Assembly: GCA_947454135.1 (NCBI GenBank)
Contig: CANGJI010000016.1
Location: forward strand, 1-48,906
Source of the DNA: Sphingomonadaceae bacterium
GTDB taxonomy: Bacteria > Pseudomonadota > Alphaproteobacteria > Sphingomonadales > Sphingomonadaceae
Length of the DNA stretch: 48,906 nucleotides
Reading direction: 5' to 3'
The first letter of the stretch is position 1; the number at the start of each line of letters is the position of its first letter. This document shows positions 8,244-15,971 of this stretch, piece by piece. Below the pieces are notes generated by a model. That model did no database searches. It was given only the letters and a program-made list of their open reading frames with translations, and had not been told where the DNA came from. The position numbers were made by a program, and so were the translations under genes.

Positions 8244-8888
8244 GTGAACATCATCCTGTTGGGGCCGCCGGGAGCCGGCAAGGGTACCCAGGCGCAGCGG
8301 CTTGTCGAGCGGCATGGCATGAAGCAACTGTCTACCGGCGACATGCTGCGCGCGGCGGTGAAGGCTGGCACGCCCGTCGGGCTCAAGGCCAAGGCGGTGA
8401 TGGAAGCCGGCGAGCTTGTCTCAGACGAGATCGTCTCGGCTTTGATCGGTGACGAACTCGATGCGATGCCCGCGGGCATGGGCGCGATCTTCGATGGCTA
8501 TCCCCGTACCGCCCCGCAGGCGGAATCGCTCGATGCCATCCTCGCCTCGCGCGGCCGCGCGCTTGATCACGTGATCGAGCTTGAGGTTGATGAGGACGCA
8601 CTCGTCGAGCGCATCACCGGCCGCTACACCTGCGCCAATTGCGGCAAGGGTTATCACGACAAGTTCGAGCAGCCTGCCACCCCCGGCACTTGCGACAAGT
8701 GCGGCAGCCACGAATTCAAGCGCCGTCCGGATGACAACGAGGAAACCGTGCGCACGCGCATGGCGGAGTACCGCGCCAAGACCGCGCCGATCCTCCCCAT
8801 CTACGAAGCGCGCGGGCTGGTCAGCCGGGTTGACGGAATGGCGGATATGGATGCCGTGACGGGTGCCATCGAGGCCATTCTCGTATAA
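8244..8888 (+). CDS. adk: Adenylate kinase, long form with zinc-type LID
   Basis: A 214-residue adenylate kinase (ATP + AMP to 2 ADP). The P-loop is GPPGAGKGT at 7-15 and the AMP-binding TGDMLR and DGYPRT motifs are present. The LID holds four cysteines (130, 133, 150, 153; CANC and CDKC) in the spacing that binds structural Zn in some bacterial enzymes. E. coli uses a hydrogen-bonded non-Cys set instead. The start is GTG at 8244, needed for the N-terminal MNIILLGPP strand. adk downstream of secY is the standard spc arrangement. Confidence 0.96.
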   Translation: MNIILLGPPGAGKGTQAQRLVERHGMKQLSTGDMLRAAVKAGTPVGLKAKAVMEAGELVSDEIVSALIGDELDAMPAGMGAIFDGYPRTAPQAESLDAILASRGRALDHVIELEVDEDALVERITGRYTCANCGKGYHDKFEQPATPGTCDKCGSHEFKRRPDDNEETVRTRMAEYRAKTAPILPIYEARGLVSRVDGMADMDAVTGAIEAILV

Positions 8889-8937
8889 AGACTTACGTCG
8901 GGGTACCTATCCGGGTGCGCAGACGGGGATTTGGATC

Positions 8938-9945
8938 ATGCGGGATAACGGGCGTTGGCTATGGGGCGCGGGCCTCATCATGGCATCGCTTGCCCTTGGG
9001 GTTCAGCCAGCGCGGGCGGATATCGTCACCCGCAGCGAAACCGGCTTCGTTGTCCGCCTTGCCAGTGAAGTCACCGCGCCTCCGGCCGAGGCATGGAAGA
9101 CCATCCTCACGCCGGCGCAGTGGTGGCAGAGCCAGCACACCTTTTCCGGCGATGCCGCGAACCTGAAGCTCGACCCGCAGGTGGGCGGTTGCTTCTGCGA
9201 AGTCCTCCCGCCACCCGATGGCGCTCCCGCCACCCAGAAGCCGGGCGGCGTCCAGCACATGCGCGTGGTCTATATCGAGCCGCCACGGGCGATGCGCCTT
9301 GTCGGCGCGCTGGGGCCACTGCAGAGCGAGGCGCTCGCCGCGACGATGACGATCACCGTCAAGCCCACTGACAAGGGCTCGCGCATTCTCTTCGAATACG
9401 TTGTCGGCGGCTTCATGCGCTACAAGGTGGACGAGATCGCCCCGGCGGTGGACCGGATGCTGAGTGCGCAGCTGACCAGCCTTGCGGGCAAGCTCGGCCC
9501 GGTCGCCGATCCGGTTGCCGCCGGGCCTGCACCCAAGCCTGAGGGCGAGGCTGCCATCACCGACGAGGCCGCCAAGCCGGTGACGACGCTGAAGGGCGCG
9601 GAGAACTTCAGCTTGCCGCCAGCGGGCGGGAAGGCTGCGGCAAAGCCCGAACCGAAGCCGGAACCGAGGCCCAAGCCCGAGGCAAAGCCTGACGCGGCCC
9701 CCGTGCCAGCGCCCACGCCCAAGAAGACGGCCGCAGCGACCGTCCCCGCGTCCAAGGCGCCGATCAAGGCGGCCTATATGGCGCCGGCCAAGCCTGCGGT
9801 TGCCGCCCCGGCCAAGGCCTCAGCCAAAAAGCCGGTGAAGGCAGGCGCAAAGCCTGCCCCCAAGGCGCCCGACCCCGAAGTCGATGCGCACCGCGATGCC
9901 AATGCTGCCTTCGATGCGGCGCTTGGATCCAAGCCGAACCCCTGA
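8938..9945 (+). CDS. Exported SRPBCC-family protein with Lys/Pro/Ala-rich tail
   Basis: A 335-residue predicted periplasmic protein. Residues 1-27 look like a signal peptide ending ARA. Residues about 35-180 resemble the START/Bet v 1-like SRPBCC fold (FVVRLASEVTAPPAEAWK, then TPAQWWQSQHTF and LFEYVVGGFM), a fold that encloses a hydrophobic ligand. From about 195 the chain becomes low-complexity: repeats such as KPEPKPEPRPKPEAKPD, then Ala/Lys/Pro-rich segments. The basic proline-rich tail could span the periplasm or bind the cell wall; this is inference. The start at 8938 was preferred to an upstream in-frame ATG inside adk because it begins the signal peptide. The ligand is unknown. Confidence 0.75.
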   Translation: MRDNGRWLWGAGLIMASLALGVQPARADIVTRSETGFVVRLASEVTAPPAEAWKTILTPAQWWQSQHTFSGDAANLKLDPQVGGCFCEVLPPPDGAPATQKPGGVQHMRVVYIEPPRAMRLVGALGPLQSEALAATMTITVKPTDKGSRILFEYVVGGFMRYKVDEIAPAVDRMLSAQLTSLAGKLGPVADPVAAGPAPKPEGEAAITDEAAKPVTTLKGAENFSLPPAGGKAAAKPEPKPEPRPKPEAKPDAAPVPAPTPKKTAAATVPASKAPIKAAYMAPAKPAVAAPAKASAKKPVKAGAKPAPKAPDPEVDAHRDANAAFDAALGSKPNP

Positions 9946-10087
9946 TCCCCGGCCATGATCGCGCGGCCTGTGCGCTGTCGCACTGGCGAACCTAACAAAA
10001 CCGGGTAAAACCTTGGGGAGGACAAGCGCGACTCGCCCGGCACGACCGGGCGGGCGAACTGTTCTCGGATGGGTCGCACGCTAACCC

Positions 10088-10106
10088 GAAGCCGATCACC
10101 GGCTTC
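10088..10106 (+). promoter_or_regulatory. Hairpin immediately upstream of the gdhA Shine-Dalgarno
   Basis: GAAGCCG (10088-10094) pairs perfectly with CGGCTTC (10100-10106) around a 5-nt loop, ending about seven bases before the GGGGGAG ribosome-binding site. It could influence gdhA translation or mark the end of a leader. Confidence 0.35.
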
Positions 10107-10125
10107 GCACAAGGGGGAGAATGCT

Positions 10126-11481
10126 GTGGCCGTATCCGATCACGTCGACCTGCCGACCTTCATGGAAGGTGTGAAGAAGCGCAATCCGTTCCAGCCGGAA
10201 TTTGTCCAGGCGGTGCAGGAAGTCGCTGAAGACATCTTCGATTTCATGGCAGACAAGGAGCAATATCACTCGCAGCAGATCCTGCGCCGTATTGCCGAGC
10301 CTGACCGTGTCGTGTCCTTCCGCGTGTGCTGGGAAGACGATGCCGGCAACATCCGCGTCCAGCGCGGTTGGCGCGTGCAGAACAACAACGCAATCGGCCC
10401 CTACAAGGGCGGCATCCGCTTCCACCCGAGCGTGACCGAAAGCGTGCTCAAGTTCCTCGCGTTCGAGCAGACCTTCAAGAACGCGCTCACCGGTCTGCCG
10501 ATGGGCGGCGGCAAGGGCGGTTCGAACTTCAACCCCAAGGGCAAGAGCGTGCGCGAGATCATGCGTTTCTGCCAATCGTTCATGACCGAGCTCTATCGCC
10601 ATATCGGTGCCGACGTTGACGTGCCGGCGGGCGACATCGGCGTGGGCGGGCGCGAGATCGGCTACATGTTCGGCCAGTACAAGCGCATCACCAACCAGTT
10701 CACCGGCGTGCTCACCGGCAAGGGCCTCGAATGGGGCGGCTCGCTGATCCGCACCGAGGCAACCGGCTACGGCGCGGTCTACTTCCTCGCCAACATGCTG
10801 GCGACGAAGGGCGAGGACCTTGTCGGCAAGACCGCGGTCATCTCGGGCTCGGGCAATGTCGCCACCCATGCGGCGGAAAAGATCGTCCAGCTTGGCGGCA
10901 AGGTGCTCACGCTCTCTGACTCGGGCGGCTACATCCACGATCCCGACGGCATCGACCAGGACAAGATCAACTGGGTAAAAGACCTCAAGAACGTCCGCCG
11001 CGGCCGCATCGAGGAATATGTCGCGGCCTTCCCCAAGGCGAGCTTCGTCAAGGGCAAGACCCCGTGGGGCGTGCCCTGCGATGTCGCGCTGCCTTGCGCC
11101 ACGCAGAACGAACTGCTGGGCGAGGACGCGAAGATGCTCGTCGCCAATGGCTGCAAGGCCGTCGCGGAAGGCGCGAACATGCCGACCGACCTTGACGGCG
11201 TGCACACCTTCAAGGCGGCGAAGATCCTCTACGCGCCGGGCAAGGCCAGCAACGCCGGCGGCGTCGCGGTTTCGGGCCTCGAAATGAGCCAGAACTCCGA
11301 ACGCCGCTCGTGGAAGGAGGAGGAGCTGCAGCAGATGCTCAAGGACATCATGCTCGGCATCCACCAGTCCTGCCTCGAATACGGCGATCAGGGCGGCGGC
11401 TACACCGACTATGTAAAAGGCGCGAACATCGCCGGCTTCAAGAAGGTGGCCGACGCGATGCTGGCCTTCGGCGTGGTGTGA
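10126..11481 (+). CDS. gdhA: NADP-type glutamate dehydrogenase
   Basis: A 451-residue hexameric-class GDH (E. coli GdhA is 447). It interconverts 2-oxoglutarate plus ammonia and glutamate. The substrate-site motifs are GPYKGGIRFHPS (91-102) and LPMGGGKGG with Lys130 in the catalytic position; the C-terminal Rossmann domain has SGSGNVATHAAEKI. Conserved core and length match the small, biosynthetic NADP-linked subgroup. The GTG at 10126 was chosen because a strong GGGGGAG precedes it with good spacing and it yields the expected N terminus; an in-frame ATG at 10069 would add 19 unlikely residues. The gene lies between adk and rpsM, away from glutamate synthase genes. Confidence 0.93.
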   Translation: MAVSDHVDLPTFMEGVKKRNPFQPEFVQAVQEVAEDIFDFMADKEQYHSQQILRRIAEPDRVVSFRVCWEDDAGNIRVQRGWRVQNNNAIGPYKGGIRFHPSVTESVLKFLAFEQTFKNALTGLPMGGGKGGSNFNPKGKSVREIMRFCQSFMTELYRHIGADVDVPAGDIGVGGREIGYMFGQYKRITNQFTGVLTGKGLEWGGSLIRTEATGYGAVYFLANMLATKGEDLVGKTAVISGSGNVATHAAEKIVQLGGKVLTLSDSGGYIHDPDGIDQDKINWVKDLKNVRRGRIEEYVAAFPKASFVKGKTPWGVPCDVALPCATQNELLGEDAKMLVANGCKAVAEGANMPTDLDGVHTFKAAKILYAPGKASNAGGVAVSGLEMSQNSERRSWKEEELQQMLKDIMLGIHQSCLEYGDQGGGYTDYVKGANIAGFKKVADAMLAFGVV

Positions 11482-11491
11482 TCGAGGGAAG

Positions 11492-11516
11492 GGGGGGCGC
11501 CTGCGCGGCGCTCCCC
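11492..11516. terminator. Shared hairpin between convergent gdhA and MFS genes
   Basis: Arms 11492-11501 and 11507-11516 form a 10-bp stem with one G-T wobble and a 5-nt loop, filling almost the whole gap between the two stops. T-tracts are absent on both strands. It probably protects or terminates both transcripts. Confidence 0.5.
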
Positions 11517-12800
11517 TCAACCGATGCGCAAGCTGTGTGCCCGCGCAATCTGCGCCACGATGGCGGCGCTGAGTGACAAGGGGATCAGCAGCGCGACGCC
11601 AAGCTGATAGCTGCCCGTCGCATCTGCCAGCATGCCCCACGCGAGCGGCCCGAAGAAGGCGCCGCCCTGCGAGATCGTATTTGCCATGGCAAGGCCTGCC
11701 GGGCGGTCACCCTCCGGGATCAGCCGGCTCACCACCGCCAGCGTCAGCATGCCCGCTGTCTGAGCGGCGGCGAAGAACAGGATGTAGCCGGATATCGTTG
11801 TTGCCGGGGTCCCGCCGAGCCACAGCACTGCAAGACCTGCGGCCGCGACGCACATGAAGCCCGAGTATGTGACCAGCGTGCGCGAAACGGTCTTGCCGGC
11901 CAGGGGGCTGACGATGACGAGCCCCAATGCAATCGCCAGCCCGCCCATCGAGACGATCCGGCCCACGCCGGCGACATCCAGCCCGGTGCCTGCTGCCAGC
12001 AGCTTTGGCGCGGAAAATGCGATTGCGTTGATCGCCACATAGTTGAGCGCATTGGCAAGGCCCAGCATCACCACGAAAGGATTGAGCAGCGCGCGCAGCA
12101 CGTTGTGCGACGGTTGGCCCGCTGCCGCTGCTTCTCGCGCCAGGGTGCCTTCAAGCCATTCGCGCTCTGCCGTGTTCAGCCAGCTTACGGTGCCCGGTCG
12201 TTCGGGCAGGGCCATCAGCAGCACGATCGCGAGGAGGACCGAGGGCACGCCCTCTACGATCAGCAGCCACTGCCAGCCGTGAAAACCCGCAAGCCCATGC
12301 ATCGCCAGCAGCGGAGCGGCGATGCTGCCCATCACCACGTAGGATAGCGGCAACGACACATAGAATCGGGTGATCGCCCAGGCGCGGTGCTCGCCGGGAA
12401 ACCAGGTGGAAAGATAGAGGATCGCACCCGGATAGAACCCGGCTTCCGCCACGCCCAGCGCAAAGCGCATGGCATAGAACTGCCAGGGCGTCTGGACGAA
12501 CGCGGTAAAGATCGAGATCACGCCCCAGGTCAGCATGATCCGCGCGAGCCAGACCCGCGCACCGAAGCGCGCGAGCAGGAGGTTGGAGGGCACCTCCAGC
12601 AGCGAATAGCCGAGGAAGAACGCCGACGCGCCGACCCCGTAGACCGTCTCGCTGAAGCCGAGATCGGCGTTCATCGTCGCGGCAGCAAAGCTGATGTTGC
12701 CGCGGTCCACCATGGCGACGAAGTAGCTGAACAGGATGAATGGCAGGACGCGCCACGCGATCTTGCGGATCAGCGCACGCTCGTTCAACCCTGCTGTCAT
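11517..12800 (-). CDS. MFS transporter, anion:cation symporter type
   Basis: A 427-residue inner-membrane protein with 12 hydrophobic segments. Family marks are DRGNISFAAATMNADLGFSE after helix 1, GVAEAGFYPGAILYLSTWFP around helix 4, and the cytoplasmic loop between helices 6 and 7. These match the ACS family, which takes up small organic anions such as hexuronates, tartrate, phthalates or 4-hydroxyphenylacetate. The substrate cannot be read from the sequence. The start at 12800 was preferred because a GGGGG Shine-Dalgarno lies about nine bases upstream; an ATG at 12806 is too close. It is transcribed against gdhA and divergently from rpsM. Confidence 0.88.
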   Translation of the reverse strand: MTAGLNERALIRKIAWRVLPFILFSYFVAMVDRGNISFAAATMNADLGFSETVYGVGASAFFLGYSLLEVPSNLLLARFGARVWLARIMLTWGVISIFTAFVQTPWQFYAMRFALGVAEAGFYPGAILYLSTWFPGEHRAWAITRFYVSLPLSYVVMGSIAAPLLAMHGLAGFHGWQWLLIVEGVPSVLLAIVLLMALPERPGTVSWLNTAEREWLEGTLAREAAAAGQPSHNVLRALLNPFVVMLGLANALNYVAINAIAFSAPKLLAAGTGLDVAGVGRIVSMGGLAIALGLVIVSPLAGKTVSRTLVTYSGFMCVAAAGLAVLWLGGTPATTISGYILFFAAAQTAGMLTLAVVSRLIPEGDRPAGLAMANTISQGGAFFGPLAWGMLADATGSYQLGVALLIPLSLSAAIVAQIARAHSLRIG

Positions 12801-13193
12801 GCGCATTCGCCCCCTTCGTTCCCCACGCCGAGGCTAGCAGGGTGCGACGAAACGACAAGCGTCACGCCCTGCCGGACATAGTTCGTGACGACGCCGCCTT
12901 TGACCTGTGCCTGCCGATACGGTATGCTCTGCGCATCATCCAAAGTGGCCGTGCCCCGAAGGCGCGATGGCCTCGCTTTGGCGTGTCTTAGTGGTTGACG
13001 CTCCTCTCGAATCGTCCTAAGCGCGCCATTCACTCGATAGGACAAGGGTATTAGCGTCGGTTGGGAATCCCGGTTTATTCAGGGTTCCTTCTGGCGGTGC
13101 TTCCCCCGTGCATCGGGCGAATCGCGATGAGATGGGGTCTGGCCCGGCGTTGATTGCGCTGCTGCCATCACCCTGTGGAGCATGGAGAAACAA
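12801..13193. other. Divergent spacer between MFS gene and rpsM
   Basis: A 393-base stretch without a credible gene. It holds the MFS ribosome-binding site at its left end and a sigma70-like promoter at 12995-13023 that would give a leader of about 160 bases before rpsM. In the leader, GGAATCC near 13066 can pair with GGGTTCC near 13081 (7 bp with one wobble). The last bases carry the GGAGA ribosome-binding site of rpsM (13184-13188). Nothing else was recognised. Confidence 0.5.
12995..13023 (+). promoter_or_regulatory. Putative sigma70 promoter for the rpsM-rpsK-rpoA-rplQ block
   Basis: TTGACG (12995-13000) and TAAGCG (13018-13023) are separated by 17 bases. The -35 is a near-perfect alphaproteobacterial match; the -10 is degenerate. 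Its placement fits the need for a separate promoter because adk no longer leads directly into rpsM. Confidence 0.4.
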
Positions 13194-13562
13194 GTGGCTC
13201 GTATTGCCGGGGTCAATATCCCCACCAACAAGCGCGTGATCATTGCGCTCACCTACATTCACGGTATCGGCTCGCACAAGGCCAAGCAGATCGCCGACAA
13301 GCTCGGTATCGATCACACCCGCCGCGTGCAGGATCTCTCGGACGCCGAAGTGCTCCAGATCCGTGAAACGATCGACGCGGAACACACCGTGGAAGGCGAT
13401 CTTCGTCGCGAGACCGCGATGAACATCAAGCGCCTGATGGATCTGGCCTGCTATCGCGGCCTGCGTCACCGCAAGGGTCTGCCCGTTCGCGGTCAGCGCA
13501 CCCACACCAACGCCCGTACCCGCAAGGGCAAGGCCAAGGCGATCGCCGGCAAGAAGAAGTAA
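13194..13562 (+). CDS. rpsM: 30S ribosomal protein S13
   Basis: A 122-residue S13 beginning (M)[14 protein letters not shown], the family N terminus, and ending with the helix-turn-helix and basic tail [20 protein letters not shown]13 sits in the small-subunit head and contacts S19 and the P-site tRNA. The start is GTG at 13194, with GGAGA at 13184-13188; the in-frame ATG at 13182 would overlap the ribosome-binding site and add MEKQ. It opens the alpha-operon block. Confidence 0.95.
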   Translation: MARIAGVNIPTNKRVIIALTYIHGIGSHKAKQIADKLGIDHTRRVQDLSDAEVLQIRETIDAEHTVEGDLRRETAMNIKRLMDLACYRGLRHRKGLPVRGQRTHTNARTRKGKAKAIAGKKK

Positions 13563-13617
13563 GGCGGCTTTCTAAGCCCCGACTTCCAGGCACTTCTTTC
13601 TACAGGAATTCAAGACA

Positions 13618-14007
13618 ATGGCCCGGGAACCTCAGCGTATCAAGCGGCGGGAGCGCAAGAACATCACGAGTGGTGTCGCGCACGTCAATGCCAGCTTCAA
13701 CAACACCATGATCACCATCACCGATGCACAGGGCAACGCCATTTCGTGGTCGTCCGCCGGCATGATGGGCTTCAAGGGCAGCCGCAAGTCGACGCCCTAT
13801 GCCGCGCAGGTTGCGGCTGACGACGCGGGCAAGAAGGCCGCCGAACACGGCGTCCGCACGCTCGAAGTCGAAGTGAAGGGTCCCGGTTCGGGCCGCGAAA
13901 GCGCGCTGCGCGCACTGCAGGCGGTCGGCTTCACGATCACCGCGATCCGCGACGTGACGCCGATCCCGCACAACGGCGTTCGCCCGTCGAAGCGTCGCCG
14001 CGTCTGA
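13618..14007 (+). CDS. rpsK: 30S ribosomal protein S11
   Basis: A 129-residue S11. Signatures are [22 protein letters not shown] near the N terminus and the C-terminal [20 protein letters not shown]11 lies in the small-subunit platform near the mRNA exit and the E-site. It is preceded by AGGA at a spacing of about ten bases and lies 55 bases after rpsM; rpsD is not between rpsK and rpoA, as is usual in alphaproteobacteria. Confidence 0.97.
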   Translation: MAREPQRIKRRERKNITSGVAHVNASFNNTMITITDAQGNAISWSSAGMMGFKGSRKSTPYAAQVAADDAGKKAAEHGVRTLEVEVKGPGSGRESALRALQAVGFTITAIRDVTPIPHNGVRPSKRRRV

Positions 14008-14017
14008 TCCTGCCTTT

Positions 14018-14103
14018 GGCGGGCGAGAAGTGCGGGGCGCGTCCCGTGTTTCACGCCCGCCCGATATTCTGACCGGCATTGGCCCATCGGCCAGTCGCCG
14101 GTC
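14018..14103 (+). other. Two long stem-loops in the rpsK-rpoA spacer
   Basis: Arms 14018-14025 and 14054-14061 (8 bp) form the first structure. The second has an outer stem 14071-14077 with 14097-14103 (GACCGGC/GCCGGTC) and an inner stem 14080-14084 with 14089-14093. They end 26 bases before the rpoA ATG. No T-tract follows. They may modulate rpoA relative to the ribosomal genes. Confidence 0.45.
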
Positions 14104-14129
14104 TCCTCCGATAACCCTAGGGGAATTCC

Positions 14130-15194
14130 ATGACTGTCAACATCAAGAACTGGCAGGAACTGAAGAAGCCCAACTCCCTCGAGATCAAGCCCGGCAACGA
14201 TGCCAAGCGCCGCGCGACTTTCGTCGCCGAACCGCTTGAGCGTGGCTTCGGTCTCACCCTCGGCAATGCGCTGCGCCGCGTGCTGCTGTCGTCGCTGCAG
14301 GGCGCCGCAGTCACCTCGATCAAGATCGAGAACGTGCTGCATGAATTCTCCTCGCTCGCCGGCGTGCGCGAGGACGTGACTGACATCGTGCTCAACGTGA
14401 AGCAGATCGCCATCCGCATGCAGGGCGAAGGCCCGAAGCGCCTTCAGCTCTCGGCGACTGGCCCGGGCGAAGTGAAGGCTGGCGATATCGCCGTGAGCGG
14501 CGACATCGAGATCATGAACAAGGACCTCGTGATCTGCAACCTCGACGAGGGCGCGACGTTCAACATGGAACTGACTGCCGACACCGGCAAGGGCTATGTC
14601 CCCGCCGTGTCGAACCGTCCGGTCGATGCGCCGATCGGGCTGATCCCGGTTGACTCGCTCTATTCGCCGGTCCGTCAGGTCTCCTACAAGATCGACAACG
14701 CCCGCATCGGCCAGGAGCTTGACTACGACAAGCTGAGCCTCACGGTCGAAACCGATGGCACCGTCACGCCGGAAGACGCGGTCGCTTATGCGGCGCGTAT
14801 CCTGCAGGACCAGCTCTCGCTCTTCGTGCACTTCGACGACCAACTGCCCACCGGCCACGTGCCGGCGATGGGTGGCGGCATGGCCGTCCACACGCCCGAG
14901 GAAAGCGACGCGAACCAGCTCAACCGTTACCTCCTCAAGAAGGTCGACGAACTCGAGCTCTCGGTCCGCTCGGCCAACTGCCTCAAGAACGACAACATCA
15001 TCTACATCGGCGATCTCGTGCAGAAGACCGAAGCGGAGATGCTGCGCACGCCGAACTTCGGCCGCAAGTCGCTCAACGAAATCAAGGAAGTGCTCTCCTC
15101 GATGGGTCTGCGCCTCGGCATGGACATCCCGGGCTGGCCGCCCGAGAACATCGAAGAGATGGCAAAGAAGCTCGAGCAGGAACTGCTCGGCTGA
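14130..15194 (+). CDS. rpoA: DNA-directed RNA polymerase subunit alpha
   Basis: A 354-residue alpha subunit. The N-terminal dimerisation and assembly domain shows [27 protein letters not shown]; the C-terminal domain (about 270-335) shows [19 protein letters not shown] and [14 protein letters not shown], the surface that contacts UP elements and activators. The dimer nucleates core polymerase assembly. The chain is about 25 residues longer than E. coli alpha. The start at 14130 follows AGGGGAATTCC. Confidence 0.98.
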   Translation: MTVNIKNWQELKKPNSLEIKPGNDAKRRATFVAEPLERGFGLTLGNALRRVLLSSLQGAAVTSIKIENVLHEFSSLAGVREDVTDIVLNVKQIAIRMQGEGPKRLQLSATGPGEVKAGDIAVSGDIEIMNKDLVICNLDEGATFNMELTADTGKGYVPAVSNRPVDAPIGLIPVDSLYSPVRQVSYKIDNARIGQELDYDKLSLTVETDGTVTPEDAVAYAARILQDQLSLFVHFDDQLPTGHVPAMGGGMAVHTPEESDANQLNRYLLKKVDELELSVRSANCLKNDNIIYIGDLVQKTEAEMLRTPNFGRKSLNEIKEVLSSMGLRLGMDIPGWPPENIEEMAKKLEQELLG

Positions 15195-15203
15195 TCGAAT
15201 ACC

Positions 15204-15229
15204 GGAGCGCTTCCTCGCGGGAGCGCTCC
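15204..15229 (+). other. Hairpin between rpoA and rplQ
   Basis: GGAGCGCT (15204-15211) pairs perfectly with AGCGCTCC (15222-15229), ten bases after the rpoA stop. A second stem (GGCGGT 15242-15247 with ACCGCC 15258-15263) follows. Neither has a T-tract; they may be partial terminators or processing signals. Confidence 0.4.
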
Positions 15230-15309
15230 CTTCGGGCTTTCGGCGGTGCCCGTGAAAACCGCCTGGTACGGGCTACCTGATACGGGCCCCTAACGAACGG
15301 AGAAGACCG

Positions 15310-15735
15310 ATGCGTCACAAGCTGGGCCAGCGCAAGCTGGGTCGTACGTCCTCGCACCGCCGCGCTCTCATGCGCAACATGGCGGCTGCCCTCATCAAGC
15401 ATGAGCAGATCACCACGACGCTGCCCAAGGCGCGCGAACTGCGCCCCTACATCGAAAAGCTGATCACGCTGGGCAAGCACGGCGGCCTTTCCAACCGCCG
15501 CCTCGCGCATGCCCGCCTGCTGGACGATGCGCAGCTCGCCAAGCTCTTCACCACGCTGGCTGATCGCTACGCCGGTCGCGCCGGTGGCTACACCCGCATC
15601 ATCAAGGCCGGTTACCGCGCCTCGGACGCCGCTCCGATGGCCGTGATCGAGCTCGTCGACCGTGACACCAGCGCCAAGGGTCTGGACTCGGGCCCGGTGA
15701 TGACCGCGGACGACGACGAATACGAAGCAGCCTGA
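15310..15735 (+). CDS. rplQ: 50S ribosomal protein L17
   Basis: A 141-residue L17 starting [20 protein letters not shown], the family signature, with [19 protein letters not shown] in the middle. The C terminus extends with an acidic tail ([11 protein letters not shown]). L17 lies near the peptide exit tunnel on the large subunit. It is the last gene of the alpha block and is closed by a strong terminator. Confidence 0.97.
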   Translation: MRHKLGQRKLGRTSSHRRALMRNMAAALIKHEQITTTLPKARELRPYIEKLITLGKHGGLSNRRLAHARLLDDAQLAKLFTTLADRYAGRAGGYTRIIKAGYRASDAAPMAVIELVDRDTSAKGLDSGPVMTADDDEYEAA

Positions 15736-15777
15736 GGCTGCCGGATCCCGCGCCAGCAATGGCGGGGGGAACGACTG

Positions 15778-15810
15778 GGGCGGGGCCGCAAGGCTCCGCC
15801 CTTTTCATTT
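15778..15810 (+). terminator. Intrinsic terminator after rplQ
   Basis: Arms 15778-15787 and 15792-15801 make a 10-bp stem with one G-T wobble closed by a GCAA tetraloop, followed by TTTTCATTT. This is a textbook Rho-independent terminator for the alpha operon. Confidence 0.92.
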
Positions 15811-15971
15811 GTCCGTTATTACCGCAGCAGCCCTCGTTGGGGCCGCACTGCACAAGAGGCGGGTTCGGCTCAAAGCGCCCTGAAACCCTGCCAATCCCTT
15901 ACCCTTGCCACCCGCGTCATTTCGCTCTCGCCCACTGCCCCCGGGTGGTGCTAAACCCCTCCCATAACAGC

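Noticed and set aside
6756..8327. 523-codon minus-strand frame opposite secY
   Set aside because: The His/Asp/Arg-rich composition is typical of an antisense reading of membrane-protein codons; secY is unmistakable.
10096..11640. 514-codon minus-strand frame opposite gdhA
   Set aside because: Antisense of a well-conserved enzyme; no motif, no ribosome-binding site.
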